A stretch of DNA of 11,048 nucleotides. Source: M50B103 sp041667565 (GTDB taxonomy: Bacteria; Fidelibacterota; Fidelibacteria; Fidelibacterales; Fidelibacteraceae). The stretch is taken from contig CAZNFT010000056.1 in the NCBI GenBank assembly GCA_964572745.1, positions 1-11,048 of the forward strand, given 5' to 3'. Under the pieces are notes generated by a model. The model did not search any database. It was not told the origin of the DNA and saw nothing but the letters and a program-made list of their open reading frames with translations. Shown here piece by piece: positions 1 through 6,505 of the stretch. Every line of letters starts with the position of its first letter. Positions within the stretch are counted from its first letter, which is position 1. A program made the position numbers and the translations under genes.

Positions 1-21
1 ATTAGGAATTAGGAATTAGGA
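1..21. repeat. 7-bp tandem repeat, three perfect copies
   Basis: The unit ATTAGGA occurs three times without a mismatch, then the pattern breaks at GAGATT. It begins at the first base of the window, so the array may continue to the left. Such short AT-rich repeats between genes look like replication-slippage products; no function is visible. Confidence 0.8.
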
Positions 22-92
22 GAGATTATATCAAAAATAATCCATTAAAAGCATAAAGAATCATTTTTCTCTTAAATTTATTTCATTTGAGT

Positions 93-120
93 TTGAGATT
101 ATCATTCCTTGCTCTAAATT
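93..120 (+). promoter_or_regulatory. possible promoter of the U32 gene
   Basis: A TTGAGA box (93-98) lies 16 bp before a TAAATT box (115-120), a fair sigma70-like pair. An alternative -10, TATATT, is at 120-125. Either would start transcription at or just inside the ATG at 127, implying a leaderless or very short-leader mRNA. The absence of any Shine-Dalgarno sequence before 127 fits that. The region is so AT-rich that chance matches are likely. Confidence 0.25.
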
Positions 121-126
121 ATATTC

Positions 127-1434
127 ATGAAGAAAAAACCGGAAATTTTAGCTCCTGCGGGAGATATGTTCAAACTCAAAACTGCCTTTGCTTTCGGGGC
201 CGATGCAGTTTATGCTGGTATCCCAAAGTTCTCTCTTCGCACTCGTGAAGCGGGCTTTTCACACGAAAATCTCCAAGAAGCTATTGATTACACCCATTCT
301 TTAGGCAAAAAAATATATATCACTTTAAACATCTACCCTCATAGTTTAAAGGTTGATTCCTTTCTTGAAGAATTGGATATCATTGCTCCCATGGGTGCCG
401 ATGCTTTAATTATGGCTGATCCGGGTATGATTTCAATGGCCAGAAAAAAACATCCCGATATGGATATTCATCTTTCAACGCAATCCAATACGGTCAATTG
501 GGCCTCTGTAGAATTCTGGCATGATCTTGGCGTTAAACGCGCAATTTTAAGTCGCGAACTTCGTCTCGATGAAATCCAAATGATGCACGATAAAGTCCCG
601 GGCATAGAGCTTGAAACTTTTGTTCATGGTGCAATTTGCATTTCATATTCCGGTCGTTGCCTGATCTCTAATTATCTACATAATCGTGATGCAAATCAGG
701 GGACCTGTACCAATTCTTGCCGTTGGCTATATAAATTAGGTTTTGATAAAGGCTCTCTTTTAGATATCGAAAATACTCAAGAACCCTACGAATACAACAC
801 GCCACCACCTGAGGGTTTTTATGTAAAAGAAAGCCATCGGCCCGATGATCGCTTTCCAATAAATGAAGATGAACATGGGACATATCTCATGAACTCAAAA
901 GATCTTTGCGCTATTGAGTTAATACCCGATATTTTAAAAGCCGGTGTTTGCAGTCTAAAAATTGAAGGTCGTACAAAATCGGCTTACTATACTGCCATTA
1001 CTTCGCGTGCATACAGGCGGGCCTTGGATGACCATTTAGCAGACAAGGAATTTGATCCTGAAAACCTGCGTGATCTGATGCGTTTAAGTAACCGGACATA
1101 TACTTCGGGCTTTTATTCCCGCAATCCACGTCAATATGGCGAAAACCAAGAAGATGGTTATTCAGCCGGCTTGGGTGAATCTGTTTGTGGTGTTATCAAG
1201 AATTACGATCCGACATCCGGTCTTGCCGAGATAGAAGTCAAAAATCGCTTTTTACCCGGAGACGAATTAACGCTAATTACACCTGATAAAGATACAAATT
1301 TTACTCTTAATGCTATTTTAGATCAACACGGATCTAAACTAGAAGCCGCTCATGGCGGTGCTAGGAATGTCTGGGTACAACTTCCTGGGGATCCGGGGGA
1401 ATTTGCGTTTTTGCGATTGAAACTCGATTTTTGA
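127..1434 (+). CDS. trhP: U32 family tRNA hydroxylase, TrhP/YegQ type
   Basis: Probable prephenate-dependent tRNA U34 hydroxylase (TrhP, formerly YegQ, annotated as a U32 peptidase), which makes 5-hydroxyuridine at the wobble base of some tRNAs in the cytoplasm. The 435-aa length is close to the roughly 450 aa of the E. coli protein. The N-terminal half starts with EILAPAGDMFKLKTAFAFGA, typical of U32 proteins. The family signature ETFVHGAICISYSGRCLIS lies at residues 163-181. C171, C178, C194 and C198 are candidates for the iron-sulfur ligands known in this family. The C-terminal half carries EDEHGTYLMNSKDL (248-260) and SLKIEGRTKSAYY (276-288), close to what I recall of E. coli TrhP. The ATG at 127 fits the family N-terminus although no Shine-Dalgarno precedes it. 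The gene stands alone, convergent with the minus-strand operon, and its TGA stop overlaps the first unit of a tandem repeat array. Confidence 0.9.
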   Translation: MKKKPEILAPAGDMFKLKTAFAFGADAVYAGIPKFSLRTREAGFSHENLQEAIDYTHSLGKKIYITLNIYPHSLKVDSFLEELDIIAPMGADALIMADPGMISMARKKHPDMDIHLSTQSNTVNWASVEFWHDLGVKRAILSRELRLDEIQMMHDKVPGIELETFVHGAICISYSGRCLISNYLHNRDANQGTCTNSCRWLYKLGFDKGSLLDIENTQEPYEYNTPPPEGFYVKESHRPDDRFPINEDEHGTYLMNSKDLCAIELIPDILKAGVCSLKIEGRTKSAYYTAITSRAYRRALDDHLADKEFDPENLRDLMRLSNRTYTSGFYSRNPRQYGENQEDGYSAGLGESVCGVIKNYDPTSGLAEIEVKNRFLPGDELTLITPDKDTNFTLNAILDQHGSKLEAAHGGARNVWVQLPGDPGEFAFLRLKLDF

Positions 1435-1640
1435 CAGGATAACAGGACCTTTTTCGACGGGATAACAGGATACTTGAGATTGATTTAGACAGGATTACAG
1501 GATACTTGAAATTGATTTAGATAGGATAACAGGACCTTTTTCGACGGGATAACAGGATACTTGAAATTGATTTAGATAGAATAACAGGACCTTTTTCGGC
1601 AGGATAACAGGATACTTGAGATTGATTTAGATAGGATAAC
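1433..1640. repeat. 55-bp tandem repeat array (3 full copies plus one deleted copy)
   Basis: Full 55-bp units lie at 1433-1487, 1520-1574 and 1575-1629. A 32-bp copy sits at 1488-1519, and 11 bp of a further copy at 1630-1640. Each full unit contains GGATAACAGGA-type motifs twice, 23 bp apart, and ends in TGATTTA. The short copy lacks exactly 23 bp, as expected from slippage or recombination between the two internal motifs. Units differ by a few substitutions (GACAGG/GATAGG/GATAGA, TTGAGAT/TTGAAAT, CGACGG/CGGCAG). The first unit begins inside the stop codon of the upstream gene. Confidence 0.93.
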
Positions 1641-1666
1641 CATGCTACGCCAAGGCTTCGGAAGGG

Positions 1667-1697
1667 CCGGTAGAATCTCTGCGAGAGTTCATGCCGG
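1667..1697. repeat. imperfect inverted repeat
   Basis: The arms CCGGTAGAATCTCT and AGAGTTCATGCCGG flank a GCG loop; 10 of 14 positions pair, with perfect CCGG ends and a perfect CTCT/AGAG core. No T-tract follows, so it is a poor terminator. It may be the remnant of a small palindromic repeat. Confidence 0.5.
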
Positions 1698-1774
1698 AAA
1701 GTATTAGTGAAAACCGCAATCTCATAGAGGGCCTGAACTGAATCCAGGGTGACGCCCTTTATTTTGAAAAGCTA

Positions 1775-1810
1775 TGTTCAGTCTGACATTGTTCAGGGTG
1801 ACATTGACAT
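1775..1810. repeat. 15-bp tandem duplication
   Basis: TGTTCAGTCTGACAT (1775-1789) is followed directly by TGTTCAGGGTGACAT (1790-1804), 13 of 15 identical, then a partial TGACAT (1805-1810). The core CAGGGTGAC also occurs at 1745-1753, so the motif has spread locally. Confidence 0.75.
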
Positions 1811-1890
1811 TATTTAATGAGACATGTATTTCTTCGTTGTTAGTTATTAATTATCAATTATTTTCATTTGGGTTTATACAAAATAATAAT

Positions 1891-1912
1891 GGGCGGATAC
1901 ATGGATCCGCCC
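1891..1912. repeat. GGGCGGAT palindromic repeat
   Basis: The perfect 8-bp arms GGGCGGAT (1891-1898) and ATCCGCCC (1905-1912) flank the 6-base loop ACATGG. The element, followed by CCTACA, resembles a GGGCGGAC...GTCCGCCCCTACA repeat that I recall from many unrelated bacteria; membership of that family is from memory and unchecked. It is GC-rich in AT-rich surroundings. Confidence 0.8.
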
Positions 1913-1942
1913 CTACATTCGTAGGAATATTTTTCTTTTTTT
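1912..1942 (+). terminator. possible intrinsic terminator downstream of the U32 gene
   Basis: CCTAC (1912-1916), loop ATTC, GTAGG (1921-1925) forms a short hairpin. It is followed by a T-rich stretch at 1928-1942 (12 of the last 13 bases are T). With the stronger palindrome immediately before it (1891-1912), this is the best terminator-like structure for plus-strand transcription in the gap. It lies about 460 bp past the stop codon, which is far, so the assignment is tentative. Confidence 0.35.
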
Positions 1943-2010
1943 CATTGTTTGAGATTTCTTCCAGCTTTCTCCGCCCTGCGGCAGATACGGTGGACGGACC
2001 ACTGAGCCTG

Positions 2011-2028
2011 TCCCGATGAATATCGGGA
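2011..2028. repeat. perfect 7-bp-stem hairpin in a GAGCCTGTC repeat
   Basis: TCCCGAT (2011-2017), loop GAAT, ATCGGGA (2022-2028) is a perfect stem. It is flanked by GAGCCT on the left and CGAAATG on the right, as if a GAGCCTGTCGAAATG-like sequence had been split, with GTC at both junctions. It is the strongest hairpin downstream of the minus-strand operon (about 80 bp past its last stop) but has no T-tract on that strand. Confidence 0.7.
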
Positions 2029-2107
2029 GTCGAAATGCCAATTACTTTTCCCTTAAATTGTCAACTGATAATTAATTGGGCTTTGTACTTTTGCCCTTTG
2101 CCTTGCG

Positions 2108-3337
2108 TTATTCATAACGAAGTGCTTCAATTGGATCGAGTTTTGCTGCTTTATAGGCAGGGTAAGAACCAAAGATCAGGGCAATGGCAGAGCAAACAAC
2201 AAGACCAATAATGGTCCAGTCCCAAGGAAACACCAAGGGGACTTTCATAGCTAAAGCCAGGAGATTCCCTGCGATCACTCCCAAAATAATTCCGAAAATT
2301 CCTCCCATTTCTGTGAGGATTATTGCTTCTATCATGAATTGATAGAGAATGTCACTGCTCTTTGCACCCAGACTTTTTCTTACACCTATCTCACGGGTAC
2401 GCTCAGATACGGTTACAAGCATAATGTTCATAATCCCTATACCCGAGGCCAACAATGCGATGGATGCAATAATGGCAGCCGCGATCTTGATAGCAGCTGT
2501 CATTTTATTAAAATTATCTATCAACGAAGCATTGGTCCATAATTCAAAATCATTTTCTTCGCCTAAAGGAACACCACGAATAATGCGCAACTCATTGATC
2601 ACTTCTTGCATGCCTTCTTCAAAATTCTCCTGATCTATAACTGAAAAGCAATAGTTCAAGGACGTATAACTCGCCTTGCCATAATATTTAAAATAAGTGC
2701 TCAAAGGTATATAAACCCTGTTATCCTGACTACTGCCAAAACTCTGACCTCTTCTTTCGGCTATGCCGATCACACGATATTTTACACCATCGATCTTAAT
2801 AAACTCACCGATAGGATCGCGATTCTTGAACAAAATATCTATCACATCATAAGAGATCACGGCAACATGAGAACCGTTTTTCATATCGACCTCTGAAACC
2901 ATCCGCCCCGCATCAACATTAAGATTATTTGTAAATTCCCAATTATGCGTGATACCACCAAGTCCTATATTAGGCTTGGTCTCTTTATCTTTATATTTTA
3001 TGATCTTGCCCCAATTCCAGTCCTCAGCTGTAGCATAATCCACCACTTCCAAACGCTTTACAAGGCGCTCAAAATCCCTTAAATCCAGATTCTTGCGATT
3101 ATGATAACGAGCCCGGGAATTATTCACATTCATCTGGGGATATTTTTGTACCTGAAAAGAACCTGTCCCCAGTCCACTCATATTATCTTCGACACTTTGT
3201 TGCAAAACATTGATGGCGGTCATGACACCGATGATGGAAAAAATACCAATGACCACTCCTAAAAGCGTCAAAAATGAACGCAGCTTATTTTGTTTTATCG
3301 AGGATTTTGCAGATAAATATATTTCTTTAAATTCCAC
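2108..3337 (-). CDS. MacB-type ABC transporter permease 2
   Basis: Inner-membrane permease of the MacB/FtsX family, 409 aa. One N-terminal membrane segment (about residues 20-45) is followed by a large periplasmic MacB_PCD-like domain (about 50-280) and three C-terminal membrane segments of the FtsX domain (about 283-309, 331-363, 374-393). The cytoplasmic loop SERTREIGVRKSLGAK (311-326) is the usual coupling region to the ATPase. The C-terminus LDPIEALRYE is standard for the family. No ATPase domain is fused, unlike E. coli MacB; the separate ATPase at 4576-5283 should serve it. The start is GTG, chosen because AAAGGAG lies 6 bases upstream. It is the last gene of the operon, 11 bases after permease 1, and likely forms a heterodimer with it. 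The substrate is unknown. Confidence 0.9.
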   Translation of the reverse strand: MEFKEIYLSAKSSIKQNKLRSFLTLLGVVIGIFSIIGVMTAINVLQQSVEDNMSGLGTGSFQVQKYPQMNVNNSRARYHNRKNLDLRDFERLVKRLEVVDYATAEDWNWGKIIKYKDKETKPNIGLGGITHNWEFTNNLNVDAGRMVSEVDMKNGSHVAVISYDVIDILFKNRDPIGEFIKIDGVKYRVIGIAERRGQSFGSSQDNRVYIPLSTYFKYYGKASYTSLNYCFSVIDQENFEEGMQEVINELRIIRGVPLGEENDFELWTNASLIDNFNKMTAAIKIAAAIIASIALLASGIGIMNIMLVTVSERTREIGVRKSLGAKSSDILYQFMIEAIILTEMGGIFGIILGVIAGNLLALAMKVPLVFPWDWTIIGLVVCSAIALIFGSYPAYKAAKLDPIEALRYE

Positions 3338-3343
3338 CTTCTT

Positions 3344-3350
3344 CTCCTTT
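3344..3350 (-). promoter_or_regulatory. ribosome binding site for permease 2
   Basis: AAAGGAG stands 6 bases before the GTG start at 3337 and supports that non-ATG start. It overlaps the TAA stop of permease 1 (3349-3351), an arrangement that favours translational coupling. Confidence 0.8.
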
Positions 3351-4572
3351 ATTCGTAACGCATAGCCTCTATGGGGTCCATTTTTGAGGCTTGAGATGCG
3401 GGAATAATACCCGACAAAATTCCCACACTGATAGAAACACCCAAAGCTGTCATTACCAGTTGTAAGGACATGCTGGCAACAAAGAACTTTTGCACAACTC
3501 CCACCAATAAGGAAGTCAAGACAAGTCCAATAGCACCTCCTATCAAGGCGATAATAATTGCCTCAAATAAAAATTGTATCATAATAACCCAGCGTTTAGC
3601 ACCCAAAGCTTTACGAATACCTATTTCTTTTGTTCGCTCTTTTACACTCACGAACATAATGTTCATAATGCCTATACCGCCAACCAATAATGACAAAGCG
3701 GCGATGCCGATACCTACAATTGAAATGCTCGATTTAATCTTGCCCAGTTCAGCTTGCATAGATTCTTGCTGATTGATGGCAAAATTATCTTTATCCAGAG
3801 GTCTTAATCCGCGCATGCCACGCAAAATACCTCTAACTTCTTCAAGGGCAAAATCTTTATCCACACCTTCTCTTATCTTAAGTGGTATTGAGATCCACCA
3901 TACCCGACCGAATACAGATTTCATGGTTTGAAAAGGGATAAGGGCAATATTGTCCATAGAGAACATTCCCATCACCTTGCCTTGTTCTTTGAACACACCA
4001 ATAACACGGAATTTTAATCCATTAACCCGGATCTTTAATCCGGTGGGATCATCAATATTGGGAAAAAGATGTTTATGAACTTCGGATCCGATAACAATTA
4101 CGCGTGAAGCATTTTTTTCTTCGACCTGTGTGTAATAGCGACCTTTGTCTATCCGGGCAACATCTATATAGGCAGATTGCCAACCCTTACCACTCAGATC
4201 AACACCCTCGGAGCTATTTTTATCGTAGGATAAAGTCACCCGGCGATTCGTTTCTACAGACGCGATCTCAATTGATTCTGCCCGCTCGACTATCTTTTTA
4301 GCATACTCTTCTTTTATACGAGGTCGATTACGAAATTCCCACCAATCAGCGTTTCCCATAAACCAAGGAAATTGCTGAACATAAAGCACATCGTCACCAA
4401 ACATCCCTATGGTATCATCAAAAACATTATCAATGCCATTGATAGCAGTTCCCATGAGAGACACCGATAAAATACCGATAATTATGCCTAGCATGGTCAG
4501 AAAAGCACGGCCTTTATTTTGAAAGACCGCTTTAAATCCGATAATAATACTCGTGTATATTTGCTTGAACAT
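3349..4572 (-). CDS. MacB-type ABC transporter permease 1
   Basis: Inner-membrane permease of the MacB/FtsX family, 407 aa, with the same architecture as its downstream neighbour. There is one membrane segment near 22-46, a periplasmic domain about 50-280, and three C-terminal segments about 284-310, 331-358 and 372-393. The conserved loop KERTKEIGIRKALGAK lies at 311-326, and the protein ends MDPIEAMRYE. Sequence motifs are shared with permease 2 at both ends, but the periplasmic domains differ strongly; this one has an aromatic-rich stretch (FPWFMGNADWWEF, 68-80) that the other lacks. This points to an ancient duplication and a heterodimeric pump. The ATG is only 3 bases after the ATPase stop and has no clear Shine-Dalgarno, so translation is probably coupled. 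Substrate unknown. Confidence 0.9.
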   Translation of the reverse strand: MFKQIYTSIIIGFKAVFQNKGRAFLTMLGIIIGILSVSLMGTAINGIDNVFDDTIGMFGDDVLYVQQFPWFMGNADWWEFRNRPRIKEEYAKKIVERAESIEIASVETNRRVTLSYDKNSSEGVDLSGKGWQSAYIDVARIDKGRYYTQVEEKNASRVIVIGSEVHKHLFPNIDDPTGLKIRVNGLKFRVIGVFKEQGKVMGMFSMDNIALIPFQTMKSVFGRVWWISIPLKIREGVDKDFALEEVRGILRGMRGLRPLDKDNFAINQQESMQAELGKIKSSISIVGIGIAALSLLVGGIGIMNIMFVSVKERTKEIGIRKALGAKRWVIMIQFLFEAIIIALIGGAIGLVLTSLLVGVVQKFFVASMSLQLVMTALGVSISVGILSGIIPASQASKMDPIEAMRYE

Positions 4573-4575
4573 AAA

Positions 4576-5283
4576 TTATTTCTTTTTGTTATCGTCGCTG
4601 ATCTTGCCATCTAACATGTGAATCACTCGGCCTGCACGCTCTGCAATCTCCTGTTCGTGTGTCACAAGAATAATGGTATTCCCCTGAACATGAAGATCGG
4701 TCAGCAGATCCATAATATCACTGGACGTCTTAGAATCCAGATTTCCTGTGGGTTCGTCGGCAAGAATAATGGATGGATTATTTACTAAAGCACGAGCTAC
4801 GGCAACACGCTGTCGCTGACCGCCCGAAAGTTCATTGGGCTTGTGATTCATGCGATCTGCCAGTTGCACTCTCTCAAGAACTTCTTTGGCTCGTTCCAAG
4901 CGTTCATTTCGAGGAACACCGGCATAGATTAAGGGTAATTCTACATTATACAGGGCGCTCATGCGCGGAAGCAAATTGAAGGTCTGAAAAACAAAACCTA
5001 TCTGCTTATTCCTGATCACCGCCAGTTGATCATCTGTTGCAATACCGCTACCATTTTTCACTTCTTGATGAATGGCGTTTCCATCAAGCTCATAAGAACC
5101 GCTGCTTGGTGTATCCAAGCAGCCAATAATATTCATGAGCGTAGATTTTCCGCTTCCCGAAGGTCCCATGACGGAAAGGTATTCGTTTTTTTCCACATCC
5201 AAGTCAACACCATCCAAAGCTCTGACTTCAATCTCGCCAATTTGATATATTCGGTGAATATTTCGTAATTTTAATAATGACAT
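4576..5283 (-). CDS. ABC transporter ATP-binding protein, MacB/LolD type
   Basis: Cytoplasmic ATPase of the MacB/LolD family, 235 aa, the usual size for a stand-alone subunit. All nucleotide-binding motifs are intact: Walker A GPSGSGKST (40-48), Q-loop IGFVFQ (95-100), signature LSGGQ (152-156), Walker B IILADE with the catalytic Glu at 177, D-loop NLD, and the switch His at 209 (LVTH). The Q-loop FVFQTFNLLP and the ADEPTGNLDS block are typical of this family. It should dimerise and drive the two following permeases. The ATG at 5283 is supported by AAAGGA (5290-5295) with a 6-base spacer. It lies 26 bases after the adaptor gene. The order adaptor, ATPase, two permeases argues for tripartite export; a LolCDE-like lipoprotein release role is less likely because an adaptor and channel are co-encoded. 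Confidence 0.95.
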   Translation of the reverse strand: MSLLKLRNIHRIYQIGEIEVRALDGVDLDVEKNEYLSVMGPSGSGKSTLMNIIGCLDTPSSGSYELDGNAIHQEVKNGSGIATDDQLAVIRNKQIGFVFQTFNLLPRMSALYNVELPLIYAGVPRNERLERAKEVLERVQLADRMNHKPNELSGGQRQRVAVARALVNNPSIILADEPTGNLDSKTSSDIMDLLTDLHVQGNTIILVTHEQEIAERAGRVIHMLDGKISDDNKKK

Positions 5284-5309
5284 CTTCTGTCCTTTATCCT
5301 TTCCATCTC

Positions 5310-6497
5310 TTACTTACGACCTTTTTTCTTGGCATTTTTTTCGTCAATAACGCTTGTACCATTCTGCAGATCAAAGGTCAAGGCCTGATGATTACCTGTC
5401 ACGATGGTATGTGTAGTATCCAAACCGCTTATCACTTCAAAATAATCTTCGGAATTAATGCCGATTTCAATAGGAAGAGCACGAACTGTGTCTTCTTCTA
5501 CGACAAACACAACTTCAAGAAGCTCGGGTTTCCCCGATTTAATGACTTTGGGAGCATCTGTTTTCTTGACTTTATCACCAGGACGAACTGTTACAGCACG
5601 AATGGGAATAGCAACGACATCGACTTTTTTATCCGTCAAAATCTCAACTGTGGCATTCATCCCGGAGCGGATCTCAGGAGGGTTATTCAACATTTTTACT
5701 GTCACCTTAAAATTAGTAATGGCATTTTGTGTACCCGCACCCTGAGTCGTTGCCAACTGAGAGATCTCTGTAACGACACCCTTAAATACTTTATCGGCTA
5801 AAGCGTCAATTTCTATATCGACTGAATCTTCCAGAGCGACTTTCACGATATCATTTTCATTGACATCCACTTCAACTTCCATTGCACTGAGATCAGCAAC
5901 TGTCATCACAATATCCGCCTGAAAAGTTGAGCCCAAGGCCATTTCGCCCTGTTCCTTTTGCAGACCAATAACAGTCCCATTGATAGGTGCTACCAGAGTG
6001 GTTTTTCTCAGGTTATCTTCAGCTTGTTCCAGACTTGCAAAAGCCTGTTCCAAGCCGGCTGAAGCCTGATCAAAGCTTGCCTTGGCCTGATCATATTGAG
6101 ATTCACTGTAATTATTCTTTTCATAAAGTCTTTTTGCTCGTTCGTATTCTTTTTCCGCAACCTCTTTAGCTGATCTTGCTGATTTATAATATGAGCGCGC
6201 CTGGTCAACTGAAGCAGCATACATAACCTTATCCAATTGCGCTAAGAGCTGTCCTTTTTTTACCTTTTGACCTTCTCTTACATCAAGAGATTTGATCTCT
6301 CCGGCAACATTGGCTGAAATATTAACTTTGATAACAGGTTGCACATAACCGGCTGCGTAAACTTTAGATTCTACTGTGTGTAACGTGACCTTTTCCATTT
6401 TTACGGGAAGGGCTTTTTTATTATCTTGCTTCATTGTGAAGAATATAAAAACAGCCAACAGCACAAGGCTCAACATTATGATAAGTGTTTTTTTCAT
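5310..6497 (-). CDS. MacA-like periplasmic adaptor (HlyD/RND-MFP family)
   Basis: Membrane fusion protein, 395 aa, which should bridge the MacB-type permeases and the TolC-like channel across the periplasm. An N-terminal anchor or uncleaved signal lies at residues 4-20. The biotinyl-lipoyl domain is split by a coiled-coil hairpin: the first half around VAGEIKSLDVREGQKVKKGQ (64-83), the helical hairpin rich in Ala, Glu and Lys about 92-165, the second half APINGTVIGL (170-179). Beta-barrel and membrane-proximal domains follow (about 205-380), with the conserved IRSGMNATVEI at 276-286. The C-terminus is lysine-rich (KNAKKKGRK). The ATG is 8 bases after the channel stop codon; a weak AGGG (6504-6507), overlapping that TAG stop, serves as ribosome binding site. 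It is MacA-like rather than AcrA-like because MacB-type subunits follow it. Confidence 0.92.
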   Translation of the reverse strand: MKKTLIIMLSLVLLAVFIFFTMKQDNKKALPVKMEKVTLHTVESKVYAAGYVQPVIKVNISANVAGEIKSLDVREGQKVKKGQLLAQLDKVMYAASVDQARSYYKSARSAKEVAEKEYERAKRLYEKNNYSESQYDQAKASFDQASAGLEQAFASLEQAEDNLRKTTLVAPINGTVIGLQKEQGEMALGSTFQADIVMTVADLSAMEVEVDVNENDIVKVALEDSVDIEIDALADKVFKGVVTEISQLATTQGAGTQNAITNFKVTVKMLNNPPEIRSGMNATVEILTDKKVDVVAIPIRAVTVRPGDKVKKTDAPKVIKSGKPELLEVVFVVEEDTVRALPIEIGINSEDYFEVISGLDTTHTIVTGNHQALTFDLQNGTSVIDEKNAKKKGRK

Positions 6498-6505
6498 CTC
6501 TAACC

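Larger units (their letters stand above)
1435..2107. other. gene-free convergent intergenic region built of repeats
   Basis: No convincing coding sequence lies between the two convergent stop codons. From left to right the stretch holds the 55-bp array; a segment containing CTACGCCAAGGCTTCGG; an imperfect hairpin (1667-1697); an AGGGC/GCCCT pair (1728-1732 with 1754-1758) before a weak T-run; a 15-bp tandem duplication (1775-1804); an AT-rich TTAATTATCA motif (1847-1856) with an inverted copy at 2066-2075; the GGGCGGAT palindrome with a second hairpin and T-tract; and a CCCGAT hairpin (2011-2028). Several pieces resemble dispersed intergenic repeats that I recall from environmental anaerobe genomes, but this was not checked. 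Confidence 0.8.

Noticed and set aside
668..883. Minus-strand open frame inside the U32 gene
   Set aside because: It is entirely antisense to a well-conserved gene and has no recognisable protein features.
1455..1475. Resemblance of GGGATAACAGGATAC to the I-SceI homing endonuclease site
   Set aside because: About 14 of 18 positions match, but the sequence is part of a multi-copy tandem repeat, no endonuclease gene or intron is present, and the match is probably coincidental.
1433..1640. CRISPR array
   Set aside because: Repeats are directly adjacent with no unique spacers between them, unit length varies by an internal deletion, and no cas genes are visible.
1774..2019. Open frame of 81 codons on the plus strand in the intergenic gap
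   Set aside because: It runs across the tandem duplication, the GGGCGGAT palindrome and the T-tract, has biased composition (runs of Phe and Ser) and no ribosome binding site; it is best explained by chance in repeat DNA.
2076..2099. Terminator for the minus-strand operon from GGGC/GCCC
   Set aside because: The stem is only 4 bp with an 11-base loop and no T-tract on the minus strand; it is too weak to call.
4576..5283. Reading the ATPase and permeases as LolCDE
   Set aside because: Lol systems have no adaptor or TolC-like channel in the same operon, and both permeases end with the MacB-type DPIEAxRYE tail; tripartite export fits better.
6008..6220. Second minus-strand frame inside the adaptor gene
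   Set aside because: It is out of frame with a well-supported adaptor, covers the coiled-coil coding part with its repetitive codons, and shows no protein features of its own.
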